Shown piece after piece: positions 33,646-41,567 of a stretch of 64,000 nt of DNA; positions within the stretch are counted from its first letter, which is position 1; each line of letters opens with the position of its first letter. The position numbers and the translations under genes were made by a program. Under the pieces are notes generated by a model. It searched no databases. It saw nothing but the letters and a program-made list of their open reading frames with translations, and was not told the DNA's origin. Source of the stretch: Geodermatophilus bullaregiensis (GTDB lineage Bacteria; Actinomycetota; Actinomycetes; Mycobacteriales; Geodermatophilaceae); NCBI RefSeq assembly GCF_016907675.1, contig NZ_JAFBCJ010000001.1:2294001-2358000 (forward strand). The letters are read 5' to 3'.

Positions 33646-35460
33646 CTAGGCGAGCCGGCTCTTGAGGATCTCCAGCTCGTCCCACATGGTGCTGGGCAGC
33701 TTGTCCCCGAACTTCTCGAACCACTCGGTGATCTGCGGGATCTCGGCGCGCCACTCGTCCTTGTCGACGGCGAGGGCCTTGCGCACCCGGTCCTCGGTCA
33801 TGTCCAGGCCGGAGACGTCGAGGGAGTCCGCCGCCGGGACGTGGCCGACCGGGGTCTCCTCCGCGGCCGCGGTGCCCTCGAGGCGCTCGACGACCCACTT
33901 GAGGACCCGGCTGTTCTCACCGAAGCCCGGCCACAGGAACCCGCCGTCCTCGTCGCGGCGGAACCAGTTCACGTAGAAGATCCGCGGCAGCTTGGTGGCG
34001 TCGTGCGCCTTGCCGGTCTCGACCCAGTGCCGGAAGTAGTCCCCGGCGTTGTAGCCGATGAAGGGCAGCATCGCGAACGGGTCGCGGCGGACGACGCCGA
34101 CCGCGCCGGTCGCCGCCGCCGTCGTCTCCGAGGACAGCGTGGCGCCCATGAAGACGCCGTGGTTCCAGTCCCGCGCCTCGGTGACCAGCGGGATCGTGGT
34201 CTTGCGGCGGCCACCGAAGAGGATCGCCGAGATCGGCACGCCCTTCGGGTCGGTGTACTCCGGCGCGAGGATCGGGCACTGGGTGATCGGGGTGCAGAAC
34301 CGCGAGTTCGGGTGCGACGAGGGCTCGTCGGAGTCCGGCGTCCAGTCCTGCTTCTTCCAGCTGGTGAGGTGCGCCGGCGGCTCGTCGGTCATGCCCTCCC
34401 ACCAGACGTCGCCGTCGTCGGTGAGGGCCACGTTGGTGAAGACCGAGTTGCCGTTGTCGATGGTGCGCATCGCGTTGGGGTTGGTGTCCCAGCCGGTGCC
34501 CGGGGCGACGCCGAACAGCCCGTACTCCGGGTTGATGGCGTAGAGCCGGCCGTCCTCACCGAACCGCATCCAGGCGATGTCGTCGCCGATGGTCTCGACC
34601 TTCCACCCGGGGATGGTCGGCTCGAGCATCGCCAGGTTCGTCTTGCCGCAGGCGCTGGGGAAGGCCCCGGCCACGTAGTACGTCTTCTGCTGCGGGCTGG
34701 TCAGCTTGAGGATCAGCATGTGCTCGGCGAGCCAGCCCTCGTCGCGGGCCATCGCCGAGGCGATCCGCAGCGAGTAGCACTTCTTGCCCAGCAGGGCGTT
34801 GCCGCCGTAGCCCGAGCCGTAGGACCAGATGGCCCGCTCCTCGGGGAAGTGCACGATGTACTTGGTCTGGCTGCAGGGCCACGGCACGTCCTCCTGGCCC
34901 TCCTCCAGCGGGGCGCCCAGGGAGTGCATGGCCGGCACGAACGGCCGGTCGGTGCCCATCGCCTCGAGGATGCGGCTGCCGATGCGCGCCATCACCCGCA
35001 TCGAGACGACGACGTACTCCGAGTCGGTGAGCTCGACGCCGAACATCGGGTTCTCGGCCTCGACCGGGCCCATGCAGAACGGGATGACGTACATCGTCCG
35101 GCCGCGCATCGAGCCGCGGTACAGCTCGGTCATGATCGACTTCATCTCGTCGGGGGCCATCCAGTTGTTGGTGGGCCCCGCGTCGGCCTCGTCGACCGAG
35201 CAGATGAAGGTGCGGTCCTCGACGCGCGCGACGTCGCTGGGGTCGGAGGCGCACCAGAACGAGTTGGGCTTCTTCTCCAGGCGGGTGAAGGTGCCGGCGT
35301 CGACGAGCCTCTGGGTCAGCCGCTCCCACTCCTCGTCGGTGCCGTCGACCCACACCACCTGGTCCGGCTGCGTCAGCTCCGCCATCTCCCGCACCCAGGC
35401 GAGCAGGCGGGCGTGCGTGGTCGGGGCGTTCTCGAGACCGGGTGTGGCCAACTGAGTCAC
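33646..35460 (-). CDS. pckG: Phosphoenolpyruvate carboxykinase (GTP)
   Basis: Converts oxaloacetate and GTP to PEP, the entry to gluconeogenesis. The 604 residues match the GTP-dependent class. The kinase P-loop is FPSACGKTN at 267-275 with the hyperreactive Cys271; the [15 protein letters not shown] and NWFRRDEDG segments are diagnostic. GTG at 35460 follows GGAGACGCC. It is a single-gene unit with its own promoter and terminator. Confidence 0.97.
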   Translation of the reverse strand: MTQLATPGLENAPTTHARLLAWVREMAELTQPDQVVWVDGTDEEWERLTQRLVDAGTFTRLEKKPNSFWCASDPSDVARVEDRTFICSVDEADAGPTNNWMAPDEMKSIMTELYRGSMRGRTMYVIPFCMGPVEAENPMFGVELTDSEYVVVSMRVMARIGSRILEAMGTDRPFVPAMHSLGAPLEEGQEDVPWPCSQTKYIVHFPEERAIWSYGSGYGGNALLGKKCYSLRIASAMARDEGWLAEHMLILKLTSPQQKTYYVAGAFPSACGKTNLAMLEPTIPGWKVETIGDDIAWMRFGEDGRLYAINPEYGLFGVAPGTGWDTNPNAMRTIDNGNSVFTNVALTDDGDVWWEGMTDEPPAHLTSWKKQDWTPDSDEPSSHPNSRFCTPITQCPILAPEYTDPKGVPISAILFGGRRKTTIPLVTEARDWNHGVFMGATLSSETTAAATGAVGVVRRDPFAMLPFIGYNAGDYFRHWVETGKAHDATKLPRIFYVNWFRRDEDGGFLWPGFGENSRVLKWVVERLEGTAAAEETPVGHVPAADSLDVSGLDMTEDRVRKALAVDKDEWRAEIPQITEWFEKFGDKLPSTMWDELEILKSRLA

Positions 35461-35559
35461 GGCGTCTCCATCCTCTGGGCACGCCGGGTGCGAGGGACAC
35501 CGGCGCCGGTACCTGCTGTGTGCGGGACGGCGGGGTGTCTCCGGCCGTCCGGTCGGCAA

Positions 35560-35588
35560 AGCGTACAAGCGGGGACACCTGCCTGTAA
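35560..35588 (-). promoter_or_regulatory. Probable pckG promoter
   Basis: On the minus strand TTACAG and TACGCT are separated by 17 bases, about 100 bases before the pckG start. The -35 partly overlaps the inverted repeat GTAAC-N10-GTTAC. Confidence 0.5.
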
Positions 35589-35611
35589 CGGTGAGAGATG
35601 TTACGTATAGG
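35585..35611 (+). promoter_or_regulatory. Inverted repeat GTAAC-N10-GTTAC within a possible plus-strand promoter
   Basis: The repeat (35585-35604) is followed immediately by TATAGG, a possible -10 for the Old Yellow Enzyme remnant. A regulator binding here could affect both this remnant and pckG. Confidence 0.35.
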
Positions 35612-35677
35612 ACGTCTTGTCAGGCGCGTCCCAGTCCCCCGGAAGAGCGCCGTCCGCCGTGGTGTTGGGGTCCTGTC

Positions 35678-35971
35678 GTGACCGGTCCCACACCTGCGAC
35701 GCCCGCCCTGCTGACCCCGCTGGCCGTGCGGGGGGTGACCCGGCCCAACCGGCTGGTGGTCGCCCCGATGTGCCAGTACTCGGCGACCGACGGCCTCGTC
35801 GGCGACCACCACCTCGTGCACCTCGGGCGCTTCGGCCTCGGCGGCTCCGGCCTGGTCCTGGTGGAGGCCACGGCGGTGACGCCCGAGGGCCGGGTCAGCC
35901 ACGGGGACTCGCTGGGCCCCTGGACCGGACCGGAGCCGGTGCAGGTCCGGGCGCCGCAGCGGACCTCGTGA
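35678..35971 (+). pseudogene. Truncated NADH:flavin oxidoreductase (Old Yellow Enzyme, YqjM-like), N-terminal fragment
   Basis: The 97-residue product starts like a complete enzyme: [20 protein letters not shown], then [20 protein letters not shown] and [18 protein letters not shown], which are FMN-site segments of the family. Homologues are about 350 residues; here similarity stops after LGPWTG and the frame ends within 15 residues. Roughly 250 residues of the barrel, including the remaining FMN and substrate residues, are missing. The fragment cannot be active. Its stop overlaps the next gene's GTG. Confidence 0.8.
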
Positions 35972-36387
35972 CGTCGTCGCGCTCGGCGCTGGTCGCCGTC
36001 TCCGGGCTGCAGCTCGCGGCCGACCTCGCCGGGCAGGTGCTGGCGCTGCGCCGGCAGCGGGCCTTCGACACCCCGGTGCTCGCCGGGGACCCCGCCACGG
36101 TGGGGCGCGACTCGTGGTGGGCCGGGACGGCGCTGAGCCCGCCCGCGTGGACGGTCGCCGCGCACGGCTGGGCGCTGGCCCGGCTGGTCGCCGGCCCGGA
36201 TCCGCGGGCGACCGCGGTGCTCGGCTGGGTGGGTGCGGCCCTGGTGCCCGGCTACCTGCAGGAGCGACTGGTCCGGCAGCGGCTGCGGTCTCCCGGGACG
36301 GACCGGCTCGAGACGGCCGTCGTCGCCGGCGGGCTGGCCGCCGCGGTCGCGATGGCCGTGCTCGGCCGGCGGGCCGCCCGGGCCTGA
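35968..36387 (+). CDS. Hypothetical membrane protein
   Basis: A 139-residue protein with hydrophobic segments near 8-25, 50-65, 75-95 and 115-132 (for example [20 protein letters not shown]). I do not recognise the family. The GTG overlaps the stop of the truncated oxidoreductase (GTGA), so it could be translated by coupling to the fragment. Its true original start may have been changed by the deletion. Confidence 0.55.
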   Translation: MTSSRSALVAVSGLQLAADLAGQVLALRRQRAFDTPVLAGDPATVGRDSWWAGTALSPPAWTVAAHGWALARLVAGPDPRATAVLGWVGAALVPGYLQERLVRQRLRSPGTDRLETAVVAGGLAAAVAMAVLGRRAARA

Positions 36388-36407
36388 GGACCCCTCGCCG
36401 GCTGCTC

Positions 36408-36445
36408 CCGCGCTCCGCGGGTCCGATCCGGCCCGCGGAGCGCGG
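36408..36445. terminator. 14-bp perfect hairpin between convergent genes
   Basis: CCGCGCTCCGCGGG and its exact complement enclose a 10-base loop, between the hypothetical membrane gene and the SRPBCC gene. Confidence 0.7.
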
Positions 36446-36466
36446 AACGGGCCCGCGGCGCGCCGG

Positions 36467-37000
36467 TCAGGCGTCGGGCGCGCGGCCGTAGGCGGGACCG
36501 GTCGCGGCCAGGAAGGCGTCCCAGTCGGCGGGGGCCGGTCGCCCGCCCACCTCGGCGTCGAGCTTGTCGAGGTACCAGTGCCAGCCGAGGGCGAAGTCGG
36601 GGACGTCGGTGCCAGCCGGGAACACCTGGACGAAGTGCAGCGTGGTGCGGCCGCTCTCCACGGTGAGGTCGAGCTCGACCCGCCAGTCCTCCGCCCCGGC
36701 CTGCACCCACTCGACGACCAGCCGGCGCGGCGGGTCGCACTCGACGATCGTCACCTCCTCGCTCGCCGGCTCGGACTCGTGGGTCATGGTGAACGAGCCG
36801 CGGCCGCCGGGGGCCCGCTCGCCCTCGTAGGTGCCGATCCAGCGGGGCAGCCGGTCGGGCTCGGTGAGCGCGGCCCAGACCTCGTCGGGGCCGTCGGGCC
36901 AGGACCGGCGGAACTCCAGGCGCTGCCGGCCGTCGGGGAGCGTGGTCACGGACCCGCGGCGGTCGGTCGGAGCCGCGGCGGGGGTCTGCTGGTCGGTCAC
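36467..37000 (-). CDS. SRPBCC/AHSA1-like domain protein
   Basis: A 177-residue activator-of-Hsp90-like START-fold protein: SWPDGPDEVWAALTEPDRLP RWIG is the family start and VQVFPAGTDVPDFALGWHWY the end helix. GTG at 37000 overlaps the ArsR stop by 4 bases. Pairing of an ArsR repressor with an AHSA1-like protein is very common in actinobacteria; the ligand and function are unknown. Confidence 0.87.
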   Translation of the reverse strand: MTDQQTPAAAPTDRRGSVTTLPDGRQRLEFRRSWPDGPDEVWAALTEPDRLPRWIGTYEGERAPGGRGSFTMTHESEPASEEVTIVECDPPRRLVVEWVQAGAEDWRVELDLTVESGRTTLHFVQVFPAGTDVPDFALGWHWYLDKLDAEVGGRPAPADWDAFLAATGPAYGRAPDA

Positions 37001-37356
37001 GGGGCGTCTCCGTCCGTCGGGGGGTGCGCCCGGGCCCGGCGGCCGCGGGCGATCTCGGTGTCCAGCGCGTCGAGCCGCTGCGCCCACAGGTCGCGGTAGG
37101 GCTCCAGCCACTCGTCGAGCTCCCGCAGCGGCCGCGGGTCGAGCGCGTAGAGCCGCCGGCGTCCCTCGACCCGGCTGCGGACCAGCCCGGCCTCGCGCAG
37201 CACGCGCAGGTGCCGGCTGACCGCCGGGCGGCTCACCAGGAACCGGCCGGCGAGCTCCCCGGCGGCGAGCTCCCCCTGCGCCAGCAGGTCGAGCAGCTGC
37301 CGGCGGGTCGGGTCGGCGATGGCCGCGAGCGCCTCCACGGTGCATGCGTAACACAT
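36997..37356 (-). CDS. ArsR-family transcriptional regulator
   Basis: A 119-residue winged-helix repressor with LAAIADPTRRQLLDLLAQGE, the recognition helix VSRPAVSRHLRVLREAGLV and the wing GRRRLYALD. The metal-binding CVC motif of ArsR/SmtB is absent, placing it with the non-metal AHSA1-linked group. The ATG at 37356 lies inside a long palindrome and would be leaderless; the alternative GTG at 37338 leaves the palindrome wholly upstream. The operator suggests autoregulation. Confidence 0.88.
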   Translation of the reverse strand: MCYACTVEALAAIADPTRRQLLDLLAQGELAAGELAGRFLVSRPAVSRHLRVLREAGLVRSRVEGRRRLYALDPRPLRELDEWLEPYRDLWAQRLDALDTEIARGRRARAHPPTDGDAP

Positions 37357-37372
37357 CGGTTACGCATGCACC
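37339..37372. promoter_or_regulatory. 34-bp palindromic operator at the arsR start
   Basis: Two perfect 14-base arms, GGTGCATGCGTAAC and its complement, are separated by six bases (ACATCG). Such symmetry fits an ArsR dimer site that also covers the promoter of the divergent small gene. The predicted arsR ATG is within the site. Confidence 0.75.
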
Positions 37373-37411
37373 AGCGGTTCGGCGCCGGTGCAGGCGGGCA
37401 CCCGGGAGCGC

Positions 37412-37663
37412 ATGACCGTCACCGACCCCGACGTCCCGGACCCGCTCAACGACCCCCGCACGACGCAGGCCGACCCGGGCGCCTACGGCCAGGGCGCCGA
37501 CCTCGCCTCGACCGCGGACGACCCGGTGTCCACCGGCGCCGAGGAGCTGGCCGCCGACGCCCCGGAGCCCACGGCCGGGCAGACGCCCGCCGACGACGCC
37601 GGCGGCGGCGACGTCACCGGCGGGGCGTTCTCCGAGGCGCCGCCGGAGGCCGGGCGGTCCTGA
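37412..37663 (+). CDS. Small acidic hypothetical protein
   Basis: An 83-residue Asp/Ala/Pro/Thr-rich protein starting MTVTDPDVPDPLNDPRTTQ. It is predicted to be largely disordered and has no hydrophobic segment. GGGAG precedes the ATG. It is divergent from arsR and shares its control region. Function unknown. Confidence 0.5.
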   Translation: MTVTDPDVPDPLNDPRTTQADPGAYGQGADLASTADDPVSTGAEELAADAPEPTAGQTPADDAGGGDVTGGAFSEAPPEAGRS

Positions 37664-37746
37664 GCGGGTGACGGCCCGTTCCGTTTCGTCGCGCGATGGC
37701 GGGGCACCTGCTCGGGCGCCCAACCCCATCGACGAGGAGGTCCCCC

Positions 37747-37989
37747 ATGGCCACCGGTGAGACCGGTTTCGAGGACGTCGCCTTCGACCTGATCTCCGTG
37801 CAGTACCACTCGCTGAAGGCCGGGCACGACTACGGCCAGTACGTGCGGGACGCCGAGAACGCCGGCCTGGACGACATCGCCGCGTTCTTCCGCGAGGTCA
37901 TGGAGCAGGACTCCGCGCGCGCCCGGCGCTGCCACGAGCTGCTCCGGAACATCTCCGGGACCGAGCAGGGCGGCCCCGCCACCCAGTAG
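37747..37989 (+). CDS. Small helical hypothetical protein (ferritin-like?)
   Basis: An 80-residue protein, MATGETGFEDVAFDLISVQY, with two amphipathic helices and the pattern YHSLKAGHDYGQYVRDA then FFREVMEQDSARARRCHELL. The His/Glu/Asp spacing recalls a ferritin-like half bundle, but the match is inferred. GAGGAGG precedes the ATG. It is followed at once by a strong hairpin, so it is probably a highly expressed single-gene unit. Confidence 0.65.
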   Translation: MATGETGFEDVAFDLISVQYHSLKAGHDYGQYVRDAENAGLDDIAAFFREVMEQDSARARRCHELLRNISGTEQGGPATQ

Positions 37990-38025
37990 GAGGCGGACCA
38001 CCCTTCCTGTTGCAGCAGGTCACGG

Positions 38026-38051
38026 GGCCCCCCACCTGCGGGTGGGGGGCC
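38026..38051. terminator. Hairpin between the 80-aa gene and the DsbA-like gene
   Basis: GGCCCCCCACC and GGTGGGGGGCC pair perfectly around a four-base loop, between two convergent stops. Confidence 0.75.
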
Positions 38052-38062
38052 TCCATCGTGTC

Positions 38063-38716
38063 TCAGGAGGCGGTCAGCGGCGCGCGGTCGGCCCAGGCGC
38101 GCTCGAGCAGCTGGAGCAGCAGCTCGGCGGGCTGGGCGCCGGAGGCGCCGTAGCGGCGGTCGACCACGAAGAACGGGACGCCGGTGGCTCCCAGCGCCTG
38201 CGCGGTGGCGACGTCGGCCAGGACGGCGGAGCGGTGCCGGCGGTCGGCCAGCGCGGCGCGCACCTCGGCCTCGTCCAGGCCGACCTCGACCGCGAGCGGC
38301 ACCAGCGACCCGACGTCGAAGACCGGGCGCCCCTCCTCGAAGTGGGCGTGGAACAGCCGCTCCTCCATCGCTCCCTGCAGCCCGCGCCCGGCGGCGAGGT
38401 GGACGAGCTCGTGGGCCAGCAGGGTGTTGCCGCTGACGCCGTCCGCCAGGTGGTAGGACAGCCCCTCCCCGGCGGCGGTCTCCTCGACGTGCCGCATCAT
38501 CGCCCGCACCTCCTCCACCGGGCGCCCGTACTTCCCGGCCAGGGCCGGCAGGGTCGGGTGCGTCTCGCCCTCGGGGATCGAGGGGTCGAGCTGGAAGGAC
38601 CGCCAGAGCACCTCGACCTCGTCGCGGTGCGCGAAGCGCTCCAGCGCGGTCTCCAGCCGGCGCTTGCCGATGTAGCACCACGGACAGACGACGTCGGACC
38701 AGACCTCGATGCGCAC
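38063..38716 (-). CDS. DsbA-family oxidoreductase (FrnE-like)
   Basis: Cytoplasmic thioredoxin-fold protein, 217 residues. Active site CPWC at 11-14 in WSDVVCPWCYIGKRRLE, cis-Pro region GATGVPFFVVDRRYGASGAQ. No signal peptide, which fits FrnE rather than secreted DsbA. The role is thiol-disulfide exchange or isomerisation, possibly in oxidative stress. It is 7 bases downstream of the cation efflux gene and likely co-transcribed. Confidence 0.9.
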   Translation of the reverse strand: MRIEVWSDVVCPWCYIGKRRLETALERFAHRDEVEVLWRSFQLDPSIPEGETHPTLPALAGKYGRPVEEVRAMMRHVEETAAGEGLSYHLADGVSGNTLLAHELVHLAAGRGLQGAMEERLFHAHFEEGRPVFDVGSLVPLAVEVGLDEAEVRAALADRRHRSAVLADVATAQALGATGVPFFVVDRRYGASGAQPAELLLQLLERAWADRAPLTAS

Positions 38717-38723
38717 GGGTCGC

Positions 38724-39749
38724 TCAACCGCGGTCCGGCGGCCGTTCTTCCGGCCGGTGGGCCTCCGCCCGGGCCCGGCCGTCGCCCGGGGTGGGGTCGA
38801 GGAAGACGAACCGCACGCCGGGGTGACGGGCCACCAGCCGGCGCTCGGCCTCGTCGGAGGCGCGCTCGACGTCGGCCACCGTGGCCTCGTCGGCGAAGTC
38901 GACCTTGGCCGAGACGACGAGCTGGCCTGGCCCGATGACCGAGGTCATCAGCACCGGGACGTCGACGACCTGGTCGAGGCCGGCGATCTCGGCCCGCAGC
39001 CGGTCCTCGATGCCGCGCGGGACCGACTGGCCGATGAGCAGCGAGACGTTGGCCCGCGCCAGCGACCCGGCGACGACGAGCAGCAGGACGCCGATGAGGA
39101 TCGCCGCGACGCCGTCCCACACCGGGTCGCCGGTCACCTGCTCGAGGACGAGCCCGAGCGCGGCGAGCACCAGGCCGACCAGCGCGGCGCTGTCCTCGAA
39201 GGTGACCGCCTTGACCGTGGTGTCGCTGGTCTCGGCCAGGTAGCGCCGCCACGTCGTCCCCCACCGGCGGGCCGAGCCGCGCACCTGGCGGACGGCCTTG
39301 AGCCAGGACGCGCCCTCGAGCAGGAACGAGACGCCCAGGACGACGTAGGCGATCAGCGGGTCGCCCTGCTCCTCGCCCTCGAGGATCGTCTCGACGCCCT
39401 GGTAAAAGGAGAAGCCGGCACCCAGGGTGAAGGTGGCCAGGCAGGCGAGCAGCGCCCAGAAGTAGGTCTCGCGCCCGTAGCCGACCGGGTGGCGGGCGTC
39501 GGGCGCCTTCGTGCCGCGCTTGAGCGCGACGAACAGCAGCACCTCGGTGATCGTGTCGGCCACCGAGTGTGCGGCCTCGGACAGCATCGCCGAGGAGTGG
39601 CTGACCAGCCCGCCGACGAGCTTGGCGATCGCGATGCCGAGGTTGGCCAGGCCCGCGACGACGACGGTGCCGGTGGACTCGGCGCCCGACGTCCCCCCGG
39701 AGGCCTCCTGCACCAGGGTGTGGTCGCGGGTGGGCACCGGCTCGGTCAT
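38724..39749 (-). CDS. Cation diffusion facilitator family transporter
   Basis: Proton-coupled metal efflux protein, 341 residues, with six transmembrane helices. Metal-site features: HSSAMLSEAAHSVADTITEV in helix 2 and TFEDSAALVGLVLAALGLVL in helix 5. The cytoplasmic C-terminal domain begins near 255. The LARANVSLLIG segment and overall form resemble the CzcD/FieF-like group. The ATG at 39749 was preferred; one at 39767 is possible. Which metal is exported cannot be told. Confidence 0.88.
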   Translation of the reverse strand: MTEPVPTRDHTLVQEASGGTSGAESTGTVVVAGLANLGIAIAKLVGGLVSHSSAMLSEAAHSVADTITEVLLFVALKRGTKAPDARHPVGYGRETYFWALLACLATFTLGAGFSFYQGVETILEGEEQGDPLIAYVVLGVSFLLEGASWLKAVRQVRGSARRWGTTWRRYLAETSDTTVKAVTFEDSAALVGLVLAALGLVLEQVTGDPVWDGVAAILIGVLLLVVAGSLARANVSLLIGQSVPRGIEDRLRAEIAGLDQVVDVPVLMTSVIGPGQLVVSAKVDFADEATVADVERASDEAERRLVARHPGVRFVFLDPTPGDGRARAEAHRPEERPPDRG

Positions 39750-39804
39750 GGCCGCACCCGTGCCCATCCGTTGCCCGGCGCAACCACCGGGTGGCCCGCG
39801 CGAT

Positions 39805-39884
39805 GATCAGGTGACCTGATCGCAGCGCGTCCTCCCCGACGTCCCACGGTCAGGGAGGACACCGCACGATCAGGCCACCTGATC
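39805..39884. repeat. 80-bp palindromic element, full copy B
   Basis: GATCAGGTGACCTGATC at the left end, identical to the 7.7-kb copy, and GATCAGGCCACCTGATC at the right end flank CGTCCTCCCC and GGGAGGAC arms. Total length and layout match copy A exactly. The right end is four bases from the FKBP stop codon. Confidence 0.8.
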
Positions 39885-39888
39885 GTCG

Positions 39889-40266
39889 CTAGCGGACGCC
39901 GACGAGGTCGACGACGAAGACCAGCGTCGCGCCGGGCTTGATCACGCCGCCGGCACCGCGGTCGCCGTAGGCCTTGTGCGGCGGGATGGTGAGGCGACGG
40001 CGGCCGCCCACGCGCATGCCGGCCATGCCCTCGTCCCAGCCCTGGATGACCATGCCGACGCCCAGCCGGAACTCCAGCGGGTCGCCCCGGTCCCAGGAGG
40101 CGTCGAACTGCTCGCCGCCGTCGTGCGTGACGCCGACGTAGTGGGCGCTGACCAGGTCGCCGGCCTTGGCCTCCGGGCCGTCGCCCACGACGAGGTCCTC
40201 GACCACCAGGTCGGCGGGGGCCGGTCCGGTGGGCGGCTCGACGTCGGGGCGGGTGGGCTGGGACAT
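39889..40266 (-). CDS. FKBP-type peptidyl-prolyl cis-trans isomerase
   Basis: A 125-residue single-domain FKBP. It has VSAHYVGVTHDGGEQFDASW, FRLGVGMVIQGWDEGMAGM, RRRLTIPPHKAYGDRG and the closing GATLVFVVDLV, all landmarks of the active site. No signal peptide, so it is a cytoplasmic folding helper. GAGGAGAACC precedes the ATG. Confidence 0.95.
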   Translation of the reverse strand: MSQPTRPDVEPPTGPAPADLVVEDLVVGDGPEAKAGDLVSAHYVGVTHDGGEQFDASWDRGDPLEFRLGVGMVIQGWDEGMAGMRVGGRRRLTIPPHKAYGDRGAGGVIKPGATLVFVVDLVGVR

Positions 40267-40363
40267 CGGTTCTCCTCGGGTCGGCGCCGGGTGGTCTCCG
40301 ACGGACTCGCCCCATCCAAACAGCCGTTCCCCCGGGTCGCCGGGCGGGCTACGGTCCGGCGGC

Positions 40364-40753
40364 GTGATCGACCACCTGGGGCTGCAGTCCGCCGACGTCC
40401 CGGCCGCCGTGGCCTTCTACACCGCGGTGTTCGCACCGGCCGGGTTGCGCGAGGCGATGCGGTACGAGACGCCGGACGGGCCGGTCGTCGGGATGTGCGG
40501 GCCCGACGGGCACCCGCAGCTGTGGTTGAGCCCGCTGGCCGAGGGCACCGAGCGCCCCGTGCACCTGGCGCTGCGGGCGCCGTCGCGGGAGGCGGTGGAC
40601 GAGGTGTTCGCCCTGGCCCGGGAGCGGGACGCGGAGGTGCTGCACGAGCCGCGGGTGTGGCCCGAGTACCACCCGGGCTACTACGGCGCCTTCTTCCGCG
40701 ACCCGGACGGCAACAACGTCGAGGCGGTGCACCACACCCCGCCCGAGGGGTGA
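40364..40753 (+). CDS. VOC family (glyoxalase-like) protein
   Basis: A 129-residue protein with two beta-alpha-beta-beta-beta modules. Metal-ligand candidates are His4 in IDHLGLQS and the Glu in DPDGNNVEAVHH. Close in form to bacterial glyoxalase/bleomycin-resistance-like proteins of unknown substrate. The GTG start gives the standard family N-terminus. Confidence 0.85.
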   Translation: MIDHLGLQSADVPAAVAFYTAVFAPAGLREAMRYETPDGPVVGMCGPDGHPQLWLSPLAEGTERPVHLALRAPSREAVDEVFALARERDAEVLHEPRVWPEYHPGYYGAFFRDPDGNNVEAVHHTPPEG

Positions 40754-40763
40754 CCCCGTCGGT

Positions 40764-41510
40764 TCATCGGCCGCCGGTGACGTCCAGCAGGGTCCCCGTG
40801 CAGTAGCCGGAGTCCTCGCCGAGCAGCCACAGCACGGCGGCGGCCACCTCCTCGGGCGACCCGGCCCGGCCCATCGGCACGGTCGGTCCGATCCTCGCCA
40901 CCCGGTCCGGCTGGCCGCCGCTGGCGTGGATCCCGGTCTCGATGATCCCCGGGCGGACGACGTTGACCCGGACGCGCTCGCCGGCCACCTCGCGGGCCAG
41001 CCCGACGCCGAGGGTGTCGACGGCGCCCTTGCTGGCGGCGTAGTCGACGTACTCGCCGGGTGACCCGAGCCGGCTGGCGACCGAGGAGACCAGCACGACC
41101 GAGCCCCCGGACCCGCCGTGGCGCGTGGACATCCGCCGCACCGCCTCGCGGCAGCACAGCACGGCGCCGAGCACGTTGACCTCGAGCATCCGCCGCACCC
41201 GCTCGGCGGTGTACTCGTCGACCCGCGCCCGGGCACCGACGATGCCGGCGTTGGCGACCAGCCCGGTGACCGGGCCCAGGGCGTCGGCGGCGGCGAACGC
41301 GGCCAGGACGTCGTCCTCGACCGCGACGTCGGCGCGCACGGCGGTGGCGGTCCCCCCGGCGGCCTCGACGTCGGCGACGACGGCGGCCGCCGCGGCCTCG
41401 TCGCCCCGGTAGGTCAGGGCGACCGACCAGCCCGCCGCCGTGGCGGCACGGACGGTCGCCGCACCGATGCCGCGGCTCCCGCCGGTCACGAGCAGCACTC
41501 CAGGGGGCAC
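40764..41510 (-). CDS. Short-chain dehydrogenase/reductase
   Basis: NAD(P)-dependent SDR of 248 residues. Cofactor motif TGGSRGIGAATV, the NAG motif VANAGIVG, catalytic Ser in LVSSVASRLG and Tyr-x3-Lys in YVDYAASKGA. The C-terminus YCTGTLLDVTGG is typical of classical SDRs related to FabG. Starts at GTG 41510, divergent from the alpha-glucosidase; substrate unknown. Confidence 0.9.
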   Translation of the reverse strand: MPPGVLLVTGGSRGIGAATVRAATAAGWSVALTYRGDEAAAAAVVADVEAAGGTATAVRADVAVEDDVLAAFAAADALGPVTGLVANAGIVGARARVDEYTAERVRRMLEVNVLGAVLCCREAVRRMSTRHGGSGGSVVLVSSVASRLGSPGEYVDYAASKGAVDTLGVGLAREVAGERVRVNVVRPGIIETGIHASGGQPDRVARIGPTVPMGRAGSPEEVAAAVLWLLGEDSGYCTGTLLDVTGGR

Positions 41511-41567
41511 GGTCGGCGACGGTAGCGCGCGGGTGCGGGGCGGCGTGCGCCGTGCTGGGCTGGCGGC

